Source: Catonia carolina
Lineage: Eukaryota > Arthropoda > Insecta > Hemiptera > Achilidae
Length of the DNA: 64,000 nucleotides
NCBI GenBank assembly: GCA_035578175.1
Contig: JAQMRL010000006.1
Location: forward strand, 25,934,393-25,998,392
Direction: 5' to 3'
Positions 1 through 11,234 of the stretch are shown piece after piece (position 1 is the stretch's first letter; the number at the start of each line of letters is the position of its first letter). The translations under genes were made by a program, and so were the position numbers. The notes below the pieces were generated by a model. It was not told the DNA's origin and did no database searches. It saw only the letters and a list, made by a program, of their open reading frames with translations.

Positions 1-640
1 ATTATGCCATTTCCAATTAAAATTTTTGTTTATAGTTAAGCCTAAGAATTTTAAATAAAACGCTTCTTCTAGAACAGTTTTCACAAACTTTTTAACTGTT
101 ATGATCTAAATATTCTCTCTTCCGGAGTCAGTATTCCTAGTATAAATTAATTGTTTCCACCTGGGAACAGTACTTCAATTTTGTTCAACACGTTTTAGTC
201 ATGATTGACGGAAATCCAATCAAAGGATTGGATATCCTGTTCATGATAAATGTTCAGCATGAAGATTCGTTCTGCCATTTTTATAAACCCACTAACTTAA
301 ACTACTTATACAAATTATTATGGTCATGACATCATTTCCACAAACATTTTTCATTTTGTTAAAAATCTGGAACGGTGCATTTCCCTACAAGAAGAAACCA
401 GATACAGCTTTTCAATTCTCAGCTAGCGGGTTTCAACATCAAGACACTTCTACATGGCTACTACAACAAGCGTTACAAACTGACTGAATCAAATGAGCGC
501 ACATTCTACTCTTAAAGACTGAAATCGCACACAGTGCTGCCACTTTTCTTAAAAAAATTCCCTTAGAGCATCAGAGACTCAGCAGTCTTAGTCTAGATTT
601 TCCTTGTACATTAAAAGTAACTAATTGAACAACATAATAC

Positions 641-761
641 CTGAGTATTATTCTTTACAGACTGAGTCAAGACGGAAAGGGGTCCTGTGTTGAATTCTTC
701 TTCTTCTCTTTTTGTCAATTCATCTAATGACATTTCTGACTTCGGTTTCGAAACGGACGTC
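641..761 (-). CDS. SmD2: SmD2 coding exon 2
   Basis: The exon is 121 nt: one base completes a split Thr codon, then 40 codons run from TSVSKPK to KNNTQ. On the minus strand the acceptor is TTTTTATTTAG and the donor is CAG|GTATTA. The peptide is the SmD2 N-terminal extension and first helix. The exon ends in phase 0. Confidence 0.93.
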
Positions 762-1845
762 CTAAATAAAAATAAACATAATTTATATAACACAAATTTA
801 ATAAATACATGTGGCATTAGGGCATGCATTATCAAAGAAAATGCTCCTGATTAATGTTAACTAATAAATTCTTTAGTAACACGCTGTATTTAAGAAATTT
901 TTCTTATCAAGCAATGCATTGTAGCCTACATTAATCTATAAAATGTTCAGAGATTTCTTTGTTACAAAAAGTTAGGATTCAACCCACGATATTTGAACAA
1001 TGTTTTCTATTCATTTCTAAAAGAATTAAAAATTTCAAATTATTTGTGTTTGAACATATTTTCATCTTACTAATCCTTTGGTTACCTTTGGTAACCCAAT
1101 AGTTACATTGTTTAGCTCTTCCAATCATGTTAAAACACATTGTTTTGTGTCAAAATAACTAATAAGTAGGTTTTACAATAAGTTTGTTGACTTCTTTGGC
1201 TAATTATTAAGTTAATAATTAGATGATTTACCGATGATTGAGACTAAAGTTCAAGTAAATCAGTTTAAAGTGCAAAACTAAAAAAATAAAAATGTTGTGA
1301 AACTATGAAATAGTATATGTGCACAGAATTCTAAGCAATTGGTTTCTATTTTATAATGATCCTCAAAGTCACAATGAAATTTTGTGAACATTTAAAACTA
1401 AAATATTACTGATATATTTTTGAAAAAGGCCTTAAAAATAATCTATTTTTAACTATGGCGCCGGCTAGTTGGGTTAACTTAACCCAACATTCAGATTTAT
1501 ATCGGATGTATAAAACAAAAGAAATAAAATATAATACAATATTACATTTCATTAAATTTATGTTTACTGCAGCAAGATTTATGTCGATACTGTTAATGAT
1601 TATGCAGATATGAGTTAATCATAAACGTTTGCAGTACGAAATAACCTATAAATCTTAGGACCATAACACAATACAAAGGCGACATGGAGGTGCCATGCCA
1701 GGATGAATGGACGCTTACATTACAAAAATAAGTGCATGGATAAATTTTCACAACTCTATCTAGTCTTTTATTAAGGAAAAAGATATGGTCGAAGAATAAA
1801 ATTATTTTTAATTTTTAGATGAGTACTTAGTATTACTTACGTCAT
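641..1845 (-). CDS. SmD2: SmD2 (small nuclear ribonucleoprotein D2), 5' part of gene, two coding exons
   Basis: SmD2 is one of the seven Sm proteins that form the ring around U1, U2, U4 and U5 snRNAs in the spliceosome. The larger exon encodes the conserved N-terminal block ([30 protein letters not shown]), which I recognise as nearly invariant in animal SmD2. The coding order on the minus strand is a 5-nt start exon (1841-1845), an intron of 1079 bp, then exon 2 (641-761). The Sm1/Sm2 fold that should follow QSVKNNTQ is not found in 1-640, so the next exon lies off the left edge and the gene is truncated by the window. Family identity is near certain; the start exon is inferred from phase and splice signals. 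Confidence 0.93.
762..1840. other. SmD2 intron 1, no other feature
   Basis: This is AT-rich intron sequence between the start exon and exon 2 of SmD2. I see no ORF, SINE head or terminal inverted repeat in it. Confidence 0.6.
1841..1845 (-). CDS. SmD2: SmD2 coding exon 1 (start codon plus 2 nt)
   Basis: On the minus strand ATGAC is followed directly by a strong donor, GTAAGTAAT. The two spare bases AC join the first G of the next exon to make Thr, giving [12 protein letters not shown], close to the expected N-terminus of SmD2. Exon 2 needs exactly this phase (2 nt carried in). The 5'UTR should continue to higher coordinates. Another upstream start cannot be excluded without transcript data. 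Confidence 0.75.
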
Positions 1846-2704
1846 TGCGAAAGATATTTTATTATACACGTAATTCAAAAATACACACACAACTACCACC
1901 AAAGAGTATTTAATAAAAACAACGACATCTCTTACACAAAACAGCACAGAGATAGAAATCGACGAACATTAACAGATTTGTATACTTTCATGTTTTAAAA
2001 CAATACACGATATAAGAATGATTTACACACTTCCACATTTTTTTAATAATAAAAATAAAAGCAGAACAGTATTTGTACTTTAAATGTTACTTATATTATA
2101 GTTTTCACATACGTTTACTTCGATTCAATAGATGAATCTGTCTCACCTACAAATAAAATGTATCTCATTTCACAAAATTAATCGGTTCGATAAATTTTTA
2201 AAATTAATTTCTGAATAACTAAAATATTATTACATGTCTACTGTTGTAATATTTTTCAATAACGTACTCTTGCATATTAATGACAAAGCCGCTTCGATTA
2301 AATTACCGGTAATTCGTAAAATTTTGGAAAACGTCAACGTTTTACGTACGTGCTTTATGACTTTAAATCCACATACAACTTAAATTATATTATTCATAGT
2401 ACGGATGATCAGAACTGATATTTTAAACAAATAATTAAAACAGTATCAGTTTTTGTAACTGAAGCGAAGTAACAGATTCCGACTGTGAACTGTTTCTAGT
2501 TTCAGTATGGCAATGAATAGAAATCACTGTTGATCTCATATTGTTTTTCAGGTCATTATAGTTTTAATAAATATATAAAAATTTTATTACTAGATTGTTT
2601 CTGATGCATGACAAGCCAGTTGAATATTGGCGTACATTATATACTATATTAAATAAAACTGATTAACAAAGTAAGCTCTGAAAAATATTTCCAAGTAATT
2701 AATT
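1846..2704. other. 5' flank of SmD2, probable 5'UTR and promoter region
   Basis: This stretch lies immediately upstream of the SmD2 start codon (minus orientation), so the promoter and 5'UTR should be here. I see no unambiguous TATA box or initiator, and no repeat that I recognise. Confidence 0.35.
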
Positions 2705-3412
2705 ATCTGTGTGAACAAAATATCTCAAGAATGATACGTCGTACGAAGTTGAAACTTGAAAATTAAGTTGGGTACTACTAGAGGACCTGACAAGAACATT
2801 TTCATCAAAATCGGTCAACCAAAAGTAGTAGTTTATTCGTGTCATTTTTCATTTTTTTGCGATTTTCTCAAAAACCGCTCCTACGATTTTTTTAAAAACG
2901 CCTCATTAACTAAATTTTTTATGCTCTACAAGATACGATAGGCGCTATGTCTGCTGAAATTCTTGGGAAGGCTGTGCTCTTACAAAAAAAAATAGTTTTT
3001 TTAAGATTACGGCTTTAATATGCATTTTAGCGCAAAAATGTATATAATAAAGGTTGTAGAAAATTTAAAAACCTACACCTTTTATATCAAACATTTTTTT
3101 GTATAACGCTTAGTTTAGAGGTAATTAGTAATTTTCTGTTTTTTTTTCATGAAAATCTGTAAAAAAATGTTTTTTTTAAGATTTCAGCCTTGGATGCATT
3201 TTACGACAAAAGTGTATATAACCAAATTTATAGGAAATTAAAAGATCTACAACTTTTAGCTTAAGCATTTTTCTCTACAGAGCCTAGTTTAGCGTGAAAA
3301 AGTGATTTTCCGTATTTTTAAGCTAAACTGAGGTTGATTTTCATTTTGTTTTTCACTTATGATTAAGATAAAGTTATGTTTTATGAGGTTAGTTTTTTGT
3401 TTACCAGATTTT
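2705..3412 (+). mobile_element. family B element, 5'-truncated copy
   Basis: This is one of about eleven copies of a ~0.93 kb interspersed repeat (family B). The copy starts inside the TG-rich region (CTGTGTGAACAAAATATCTC) and runs through the block TACAAGATACGATAGGCGC. It ends near CCAGATTTTT, missing most of the 3' terminal region. There is no coding capacity. Confidence 0.75.
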
Positions 3413-3436
3413 TAATGTATGAATGTATGAAGATGT

Positions 3437-3605
3437 GGTCGCCTTTTTAAGGTAGTGCTAGCCTACAACACGGAAATACAAGGTTCGATTCCTGGCTAGG
3501 GTTTGGAAAGTATTATAAGTCAAAACCCACAATTAAAGTTAGATAAATACCCATTTTATTTGCTAATAACCAAGCTGTTGATCCAATTTAAATAAACTAT
3601 ATCTT
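3437..3605 (+). mobile_element. SINE-3 copy (tRNA-derived)
   Basis: The head is tRNA-like, with GTAGTGCTAGCCTACAAC and the B-box GGTTCGATTCC. The body contains CAAAACCCACAA and CTAATAACCAAGCTGTTGAT and ends in an AAATAAAC tail. Related copies lie at 19333, 25084 and 26553 (plus) and 57900 (minus). Confidence 0.65.
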
Positions 3606-3814
3606 TACAACCAGGGCGTTCAGGCTTCTGCAGCCCCTCCTCACCGCGACCTAAAAGATCTTTTGTGATTTAAATAAACTATAACAAAGATTTCTATTAA
3701 TTATTAAAATAGTTTTGGAATTTTTATTTCATTTGGTTTATAATAATGTCTATGGTCTTCATTAATAATTTGGCCAAAGATGTACATCAAACTTAAAAAC
3801 CATTTTCAAACAGA

Positions 3815-3875
3815 TTCTGTCTGCATTAGCAGTAATTGCAGAACAGTCGGACGTTAAACAAAAAAAAAAAAAATT
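3815..3875 (+). mobile_element. SINE-2 3' tail fragment
   Basis: This is a 5'-truncated copy carrying only the conserved 3' block CTGCATTAGCAGTAATTGCA and AGTCGGACGTTAAAC plus an A-run. The same tail occurs at 32440, 36262 and 54546, and in minus orientation at 22640 and 60170. Confidence 0.65.
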
Positions 3876-4596
3876 AGATGAAGATGGGGCTATCTTATCA
3901 GTAGAATTTTAACTTAAAAATAAAATTTTTATATCTTAATGCCAAATCAATTTTGTAGTTAATAGATTCTGGAGTGGGTGATATTTCTGAAAATTGATTT
4001 TTAAGAGATTGTAGCCAAGAATCATGTTTTTACTTTACCAAATTCAATTACGAAAACATTAAACCAAATAACAAATCAACTTTAGTATTACATTTTCAAT
4101 TAACCAGATAATATATGAACATTAAATAAGTATAAAAAACAATATAACTAGAAATTTAATTAATATGATTGATAATTAATTTTAACAATTTGTTCAACAA
4201 CTACGATAAAGTACGAACTGTTTATTATTTTATAGATGATAAATGTATGAAGTTTGACAACAGTGAAAGTACATATTTTAAAGCTTTGACGACTTTCACA
4301 ATATTCTTTCTGATGTAAACATAAGCTACACATTAATGTAATCTGTTACTCAACCCTTCATCGACGGAATTAGTTTCATGTCACAGATGCATTTAATTAT
4401 GAGTTTGGGTAAAAAATGTGTTTTCCTGAAAAGAAAATGTTTTTCATTAAATATTTTTTATCTTTTGTTTAAAGAAATATTGTGATTAAATTGGATAAAT
4501 GTATCCTGGAATATTTAGATATTTTGGCATATTACTAATGACTATTAATGAAAATGTTAATCAAGATCTTTTTTTGATTTAATATGTAAATGGAAC

Positions 4597-4920
4597 TCAC
4601 CGGGTTGGTCAAGAGGTAAAGTCGTCGCTGTGAGTCAACTGTTTAACAGCTGATTTTTGGAGACGAAGGTTCCTGGTTCAAATCCTAGCAAAGTTAGTTA
4701 CTTTTATATGGATTTGAATAATAGACAGTGGTTACTGGTGTACTATGATGGTTGGGGTTCAATTGACCATACCTCCCAGGGATGGTCGGCCTGGGTCTGT
4801 ACAAGGCTACACCTCATTTACACATCGTACATATCATCCATATCTCATTGGCTCATGGGGTTGCTTATTGTTCTGAATTGAACAGATTGCAACGTACACA
4901 CATTAGAGATAAAAAAAAAT
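4597..4920 (+). mobile_element. SINE-1 full copy
   Basis: This is a full-length member of the commonest SINE here. A tRNA-like head (CACCGGGTTGGTCAAGAGGT, B-box GGTTCAAATCC) is followed by a ~200-bp body containing GACAGTGGTTACTGGTGTAC and CAGATTGCAACGTACACACA, then an A-rich tail. Open reading frames across this family are by-products of its conserved body and are not genes. Confidence 0.8.
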
Positions 4921-5439
4921 TGTAAATGTTGGAATATATTTGCTATATGACCATAAACATTAAAACCCATATGCAGATATATCCACAAAATTACCCAAAG
5001 GTAAAGTAAAGTAAAGGTAAAAGGTAAAGTTGTTTTTTTGGTGGATATTTCCATCAATAGTCCGTGAAGGGTTAAATGTATTCCTAATACTTAATTTTTT
5101 CCATAAAACTTCTTTGTGGGAAGGCATGGAAATAGAATAAGGCTAAATGGTAGGGTTCTGGAGGAATTTAAAGAATTCACTTTATGGGGACTGTTTACCC
5201 TTCAGGTGGAAAATTGGAAAGGAGTTAAGTGAAATGGTGTAAAAAGGAAAGTTTTTTTATTCCAAAGTGTGAGTAACTTAGTCTGGGATCAAGAAGTTGT
5301 TTTGCGAATTGAATTGGACCCAGGAAACTCCCAAAAGGAATATAAGACATGTTAAGAACTTATAATAAAGTAGTTCCTTTCAAAACTTAAAAAAAAAAGG
5401 AATTCCTATGTGAGGAAATTATGTATATAGTTTTATGAT

Positions 5440-5790
5440 GATACTGAATTATGGTGCAGATCAAGGACAGGTGTAAAGAAGGCAGAGAGAGGAATGCAGG
5501 TGGCCTTATGTAATTAGGGAATAATTAGGAATGAGCAGCCTAACAAGGAGAATTAAATAGATAAAGCTATGATGGTTTAGTCACACCATTTGTACAGAGG
5601 AGAGTAGACTGTCTCAGAAGATGCTGTACTTGAAAGTGAAGGAAAAAGATTGAATTGAATGGGTTCAGTTATTGATGAATTAGTCAAAAAATGATTTTAC
5701 CAAGAGAGAAATGGCAGAGATACGAAGAGAAGTGTGGTTGAGCTGACCCAAGGAACTTGGAAGAGGGTTAAAGAGGATGATGATGATCAG
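5440..5790 (+). pseudogene. non-LTR retrotransposon remnant, C-terminal region
   Basis: Broken plus-strand frames resemble the carboxy-terminal tail of LINE reverse transcriptases. There is a WFxH-like stretch (IKLWWFSHTIC) followed by SRLSQKML, then FTKREMAEIRREVW. Several in-frame stops show that it is dead. The clade is not resolved. Confidence 0.5.
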
Positions 5791-5854
5791 TATACCAGTA
5801 CTTCTTACATGCATTTTATTTTACCACCTTGCTATGGGTAGTGCTGTATGAATT

Positions 5855-6230
5855 ACCACAAGAAAGTATCTTGGGATGACCCTAGACACAAAGAATATGA
5901 ATAAAACACATGTTAAAAAGACAAAAGAACTGTAAATAAAATTTAGGAAGATGTATTAGCTGCTCTGTCGAAACTCTGAACTGTCAAGTCTTTAATATTA
6001 CAGTTCTGTAAGCTTGTGCTCAAACCAGTACCAGACATTTGGCCTATAGATCTGCAAGTTGACAAAATAACATGGAAATCATTAAAATTCTCCGAAATGA
6101 GATGCTCAGGAATTTAGGAAATACTACAATATTATCCAAATTTAGGCCTGTTTACAAAAAAACCAACAAAAACACAAGAAATATAGTTACTGATAACAAC
6201 CTGGTTACTAAAAACAATATATAAAAGAGT
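5855..6230 (+). pseudogene. Jockey-like RT 3' remnant
   Basis: Plus-strand translation gives KYLGMTLDTKNMNKTHVKK, matching KYLGMHLDRRLTWKTHVRMK in the longer Jockey-like fragment at 13578. FCKLVLKPVPDIWPIDLQ matches its LLKPVWLYGVQLW region. Internal stops and small deletions are present. Confidence 0.65.
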
Positions 6231-6783
6231 CATAGGAATAAAACCACATCACTGTAATTTAAATGTTTTTATTTCAGAAAAAACACAGTAATTTACGACA
6301 AAATACTCTTTAATGTGCACAGAACAAAAGTTCTGTAACTGTAATGTCCATATAAATGTCTTTCAAAACTCAACATCTGTTGTTCATTTCTTGCGTTGGG
6401 TTATTTTGTTTCCTTCACCTAAAAATTATGAAGGTTTTAAATTAGACAAAGTTTAGAATTAAAATATAAAATTGTAAGCAATCTGCTATGTCAAGTAGCC
6501 TAGAATCCAAAAATATACTCTCTATTCTTTTCTGAGATTTGACAAAAAAAGGTACTTCAAATCTTTTTTTGTCAATTCCTTCTTATTTTGAACCTCCTTA
6601 GAGAGTTTCAGAACATTTTAATTTCAATAATAATAATAATCAACTTTTAAATAACACAGACATGATTTGAAAGTAAGTTGAGAAATTTTAAAACGAAGTG
6701 AATCTTTTCTAAAAGATCTGCAACAGAAATCTAAAACAGACCACTTCGCATTCTTAACGTCAGCGATGTATACTTCCTCTTGT
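6231..6783. other. intergenic, nothing recognised
   Basis: AT-rich sequence with a short AAT run near 6630. No gene or repeat family is recognised. Confidence 0.4.
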
Positions 6784-7267
6784 TTTTTACTTTCTCTTGC
6801 CAATATGAATATATAGGAAGGAAAGTATTGTTTTCATGTCGATTTTTCGAAATCGAGTTTTCACCAGATCTACATGTTTTAAAACTCCCTGAACCCAAAA
6901 AACACGTTTTTAGCGATTGGTCTGTGTGTGTGTGTGTGTGTGTGTGCGAACAAAATATCTCACGAACAGTACATCGTACGAAGTTGAAACTTGAAACTTA
7001 AGTAAGGTACTACTAGAGGACCCGACATAAACATTTTCATCGAATTGGTCAACCAAATGTAGTAGTTTATTTGTGTAATTTTCCACTTTTTAGCGATTTT
7101 CTCAAAAATGGCTTATTCAATTTTTTTAAAAATCGGCTCATTTACTACATTTTTTATGCTCTATAGTTTTTTAAGACTGCGGCTTTAATATGCATTTTAG
7201 CGCAAAAATGTATGTAATAATAGTTGTAGTGAATTTAAAAACCTACAACTTTTATTTCAAACATTTA
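6784..7267 (+). mobile_element. family B element, 3'-truncated copy
   Basis: The copy begins at the intact 5' terminus (TTACTTTCTCTTGCCAATAT, then TATATAGGAAGGAAAGTA). It passes through an expanded TG tract at about 6921-6946 and stops after AAAACCTACAACTTTTATTT. The reading frame over it is not a gene. Confidence 0.75.
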
Positions 7268-7327
7268 AATTTTCACATCAAAATTTTCTGAGATTACTTC
7301 ATACAAAATGTCTTCTTTTCAATTGTT

Positions 7328-7535
7328 TTTTATCCCTAATATGTGTATGCTGCAATCTGTTCAATACAGAACAATAAGCAACCCCATGACCCAATGATAT
7401 GAGGATGATGTGTATGGCGTGTAAAAGAGGTATATATAGTCTTCTACAGACCCAGGCTGACCATTCTTAAGAGAGTATGGTTAATTGAACCCCAACCATC
7501 AAAGTACAGTGATAATCATTGTCTAGTATTCAAAA
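7328..7535 (-). mobile_element. SINE-1 copy, body only
   Basis: This minus-oriented SINE-1 body (ATCTGTTCAATACAGAACAA through CATTGTCTAGTATTCAAA) lacks the tRNA head. It abuts the next SINE-1 copy head-to-head and forms an inverted pair. Confidence 0.7.
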
Positions 7536-7870
7536 CCCACGGGGTCGGTCTAGCGGTAGAGTCATCACAAAAATCACCAGTTTAACAGCTAACGAAACCT
7601 TCGTCTCCATCTCGAAGTTGAAGGTTCCGTGGTTCAGAACCTAGTAAAAGTAAGTTACTTTCATATGGATTTGAATACTAGACAGTGATTACCAGTGTAC
7701 TTTAATGGTTGGATTTCAATTAACCGTACTCCCTCAGGAATGAGTCAGTACAAGACTACACCTCAATTACACATCATATACATCATCCTCATCTCATTGG
7801 GTCATTGGGTTACTTAATTGTTTATAAATTAAACAGATTTCAACGTACACACATAAAGAATTTAAAAAAG
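7536..7870 (+). mobile_element. SINE-1 full copy
   Basis: The head is CCCACGGGGTCGGTCTAGCG and the B-box region is GGTTCAGAACCTAG. The full body and tail ACGTACACACATAAAG follow. With the preceding minus copy it makes an inverted repeat of roughly 200 bp per arm. Confidence 0.75.
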
Positions 7871-7961
7871 TATTTAAATCCATATAAAAGTAAGTACTTT
7901 TATAAGGATTTGAACAAGGAACTTTCGTATCCAAAAATCAGTGACGACTTTACCTCTAGAG

Positions 7962-8841
7962 ATTGATTCCCTTACTTTTTTTACCATGCCCCCTTCTGTC
8001 TAGAAGATAATTTCCCAGCCCCCTTACACAATTTTATGCGATAATGACAAAAAAAATCTGGTGTGAAACACTCACACAACTTTCTCTTGCCAATGAAAAT
8101 AATTAATAATAAAACCTAACATTAGTATTAAAACATTAGAAATGAACAAAAACTAACCTCAAAAACATAACCTTATTTTAATCATGAGTGAATGACGCAA
8201 AATGACAATCGAACTCAGTTTGGCTTAAAAATACGGAAAATCACGCTTTCACGCTAAACTAGGCTCTGTAGAGAAAAATGCTCTAAACAAAAGTTGTAGA
8301 TCTTTTAATTTTCTATAAATTTAATTATATACACTTTTGTCGTAAAATGCATACTAAGACCGAAATGTTAAAAAAATCGATTTTTCTCAACGTTTTCGTG
8401 AGAAAAAAACAGAAAATCGCAAATTACCGCTAAACTAAGCGTTATACAAAAAAATGTTTGAAACAGAAGTTGTAGGTTTTTAAATTCTCTACAACTTTTA
8501 TTATATAAGTTTTTGCGCTAAAATTTATATTAAAGCCGTAATCTTAAAAAAACAACGTTTTTACGTGAAAACAGCCTCACCGAAAATTTCAGCAAACATG
8601 GCGCCTACCCTATCTTGTAGAGAATAAAAAATTGAGTAAAATAGGCGATTTAAAAAAAAATCGTAGGACTAGTTTTTGAGAAAATCGCAAAAAACTGAAA
8701 AATTATACGAATAAACTACTACTTCCGGTTGACCAATTTTGATGAAAATGTTCGTGTCGCGTCCGGTAGTGGTATGTAACTTAAGTTTCAAGTTTCAAGT
8801 TCGTACGATGTTCCGTTCTTGAGATATTCTGTTCACACACA

Positions 8842-8880
<39 letters not shown>

Positions 8881-9410
8881 CAATCGCTAAAAACATGTTT
8901 TTTGGGTTCAGGGGGTCTGAAAACGTATAGATCCGGTGAAAACTCGATTTCGAAAAATCGACATGAAAACAATACTTTCCTTCCTATATATTTATATAGG
9001 CAAGAGAAAGTAAAAAACAAGTTGCAATTTAAATTAAACATGTAAGAAACATAATAAATTAATGAGATAGATGCATTATTTTCTAGATTCCTTATTCTTG
9101 TTTGATTATTAGAAAAAACACAACGTAAATCATTTGCAACATCAAGTTTGCCCTGATACTTTATCTTTATTGCAACAAGTACTACTGGAAATGCTTTTTC
9201 GCACAAATAGGTGATTGAAAAAGTTAAATACAATCACAACACTTGCTGTGATATACATTGCTGGGGTTTACTTTGTAATAGATGCTTAAACTCGACTAGT
9301 GGATCGCAACAGCTCTGGACGTGCGGACAAAGCTATCTCAAAGTCCTATGCCCCCTTGATTCGTCTACATGCCTCCCTTGGGGGGCGCCCCCCCAGTTTG
9401 GGAACCATTG
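7962..9410 (-). mobile_element. internally deleted hAT element with transposase C-terminal remnant
   Basis: The right end reads (minus strand) CAATGGTTCCCAAACTGGGG, a typical hAT terminus. Inside, at 9030-9215 (minus), is TYLCEKAF, IKIKYQGKLDV and NDLRCVF. I recognise this as the C-terminal dimerisation segment of ZBED/Charlie-type hAT transposases. The 8-bp flanking duplication (7954-7961 and 9411-9418) fits hAT insertion. The left end (GATTGATTCCCTTAC) matches the right terminus only partly. A family B element (8050-9014) sits inside. The transposase is fragmentary and non-functional. Confidence 0.65.
8050..9014 (-). mobile_element. family B element, full-length copy
   Basis: This is a full ~965-bp copy. 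One end has GTGTGAAACACTCACAC (a small hairpin) followed by ACTTTCTCTTGCC. The other end has CCTATATATTTATATAGG and then GGCAAGAGAAAGT, the inverted match of the first. An AC tract near 8836-8876 is the expanded microsatellite of the family. The copy at 23361 is nearly identical along its length. Confidence 0.8.
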
Positions 9411-9434
9411 CTCTAGACTAACTCAGTGGGTTTC

Positions 9435-9994
9435 TTTATAATAACAGCATAGAAAAACATTATTAAATACTTACTTTTATACATCTTACTTTACTATTGC
9501 AAACTTGCAGCTGGCACTGCACCATCAGTCAAGACATCAATCGGTGAATTTTTTAAGTATTTATCTATGAAGGGATTTATATCATGGTTAAACAATTTCT
9601 CAGTTTCTTCATTGCAGTGCAAATACTTAAAAAATGTTAACAATAATACCATAAAAAATAATAAAGTAATATTATTAACATACATTATTATAGTAATGCT
9701 TTACTCTGATAATGATTTAATTTTTCTGTACAAATGAAAATTGCCAGCTGATGAGCTCTTATTTTATACTTATTTAATTGCAAATTAATAAGTGAGTTTT
9801 GGCGTCATTAATAAAGAAAATAAATTTTTAATTGTAAGCTATATATTGTATGAAAGGTTAATTTTAATTTACTTTTTTAATAGTTTAGTAACCATAGCCT
9901 ACTATTTTATTATGTAGTTTGAATTCGTAAAGAAAAAGTCATTTATATAGTTAAAAGTAAAATAAATGTAGGCTAATATTTTCTTTGATACTAA
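9435..9994. other. intergenic, nothing recognised
   Basis: AT-rich sequence. A 63-codon minus frame at 9494-9685 has no recognisable motif, and I do not call it a gene. Confidence 0.4.
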
Positions 9995-10390
9995 CACGAA
10001 TTCTGCCCAGACAAGTGGAGTGTTAATATTTTCCACTGCTAGTTCCACGGCTACAAAAAAAAATAGTTCTGTTTCTTATCACATGGTCAACCAGTTATAT
10101 GACTGAATTATTTAAGAATAGACGAGGTACAGGTGTAAAAGACACAAGTCAGAGTTATCTCCTCTGAGAATAATGAATTTCACTAAAAAGCCAGACTCTG
10201 TGGTGAATGAAGTGAAAGTGTCATTTGCAGGGTGGAAAGTAAGTGCTTTTCGGAGGGCCTGGCATGCTGATAAGCGTCCTCTTTCAACTCTGTGAGGAAG
10301 GCAATAGTAAACTACCTCATTTCTCGTTTTTACTGAGTAAAACCTCTAGAAGTTCAAACCAGGCTTTCGGTTGTTGACCTAAACAAACAA
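9995..10390 (+). mobile_element. family H interspersed repeat
   Basis: This ~390-bp repeat has blocks TTCTTATCACATGGTCA, GGTGAATGAAGTGAAAGTGT, GGGCCTGGCATGCTGATAAG and TTGACCTAAACAAACAAC. Other copies are at 56320 and 57045 (plus) and 36585, 49555 and 63345 (minus). There is no terminal inverted repeat or tRNA head, so its class is undetermined. Confidence 0.6.
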
Positions 10391-11234
10391 CAAGAATTAT
10401 AAGCAGGTGCATAGAATACAGAATAGAAGATATGTAGGAAGATGACCAGTTTGGATTAAGAAGGAGAATGGGAACTCGAGATGCAATATTGGCTCTGAGA
10501 TTGATTGTTGAGAGAAGAATAATGAAAAATCTAGTGTAAAATACTCACACGACTTTCTCTTGCCAATGCAAATAATTAACAATATAACCTAACATTAGTA
10601 ATAAAACATTAAAAATAAACAAAAACTAACCTCAAAAACATAACCTTATTTTAATAATGAGTGAAAGATGCAAAATGAAAATCAAACTCAGTTTAGCTTA
10701 AAAATACGGAAAATCACTTTTCCACGCTAAACTAGGTTCTGTAGAGAAAAATGCGCTAAATTAAAGTTGTAGATTTTTTAATTTCCTATAAATTTGATTA
10801 TATACACTTTTGTTGTAAAATGCATACTAAGGCAGAAATCTTAAAATATCGATATTTTAACACGTTTTCCTGAGAAAAAACATAAAATCGCTAATTACTG
10901 CTAAACTAAGAATTATACCAAAAATTGTTTAAAATAAAAGTTGTAGGATTGTAAATTCTCTACATTTTTTATTAAATACATTTTTGCGCTAAATAGCTTA
11001 TTTAAGCCGCAATCTTAATGTTTTTACGAGAAAACAGGCTTTCCAAGAATTTCAGCAGACATGGTATCCTATCTTGTAGAGCATAAAAAATGTAGTGAAT
11101 GCGGTGATTTAAAAAAAAATCGAATTAGCCGTTTTTGAGAAAATCGCAAAAAAGTAAAAAATGACACGAATAAATTACTACTACTGGTTGACCGATTCTG
11201 ATGAAAGTATTCGTGTCGGGTCCTCTAGTTGTAT

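Larger units (their letters stand above)
7876..9434 (-). mobile_element. SINE-1 copy split by an hAT insertion
   Basis: Minus-oriented SINE-1 sequence at 7876-7961 ends in TTTACCTCTAGAG. It resumes at 9411 with CTCTAGACTAACTCAGTGGG, which is the continuation of the SINE-1 head read in minus orientation. The duplicated CTCTAGA(G/C) at 7954-7961 and 9411-9418 is an 8-bp target duplication from the hAT element between them. Confidence 0.7.

Noticed and set aside
6780..7001. Short frames with CVCVCVC runs at family B copies
   Set aside because: They are translations of the TG microsatellite and flanking family B sequence.
8050..9014. Family B as a Helitron
   Set aside because: One end has a small hairpin, as Helitrons do, but there is no CTRR terminus or TC start, and the two ends carry inverted repeats instead.
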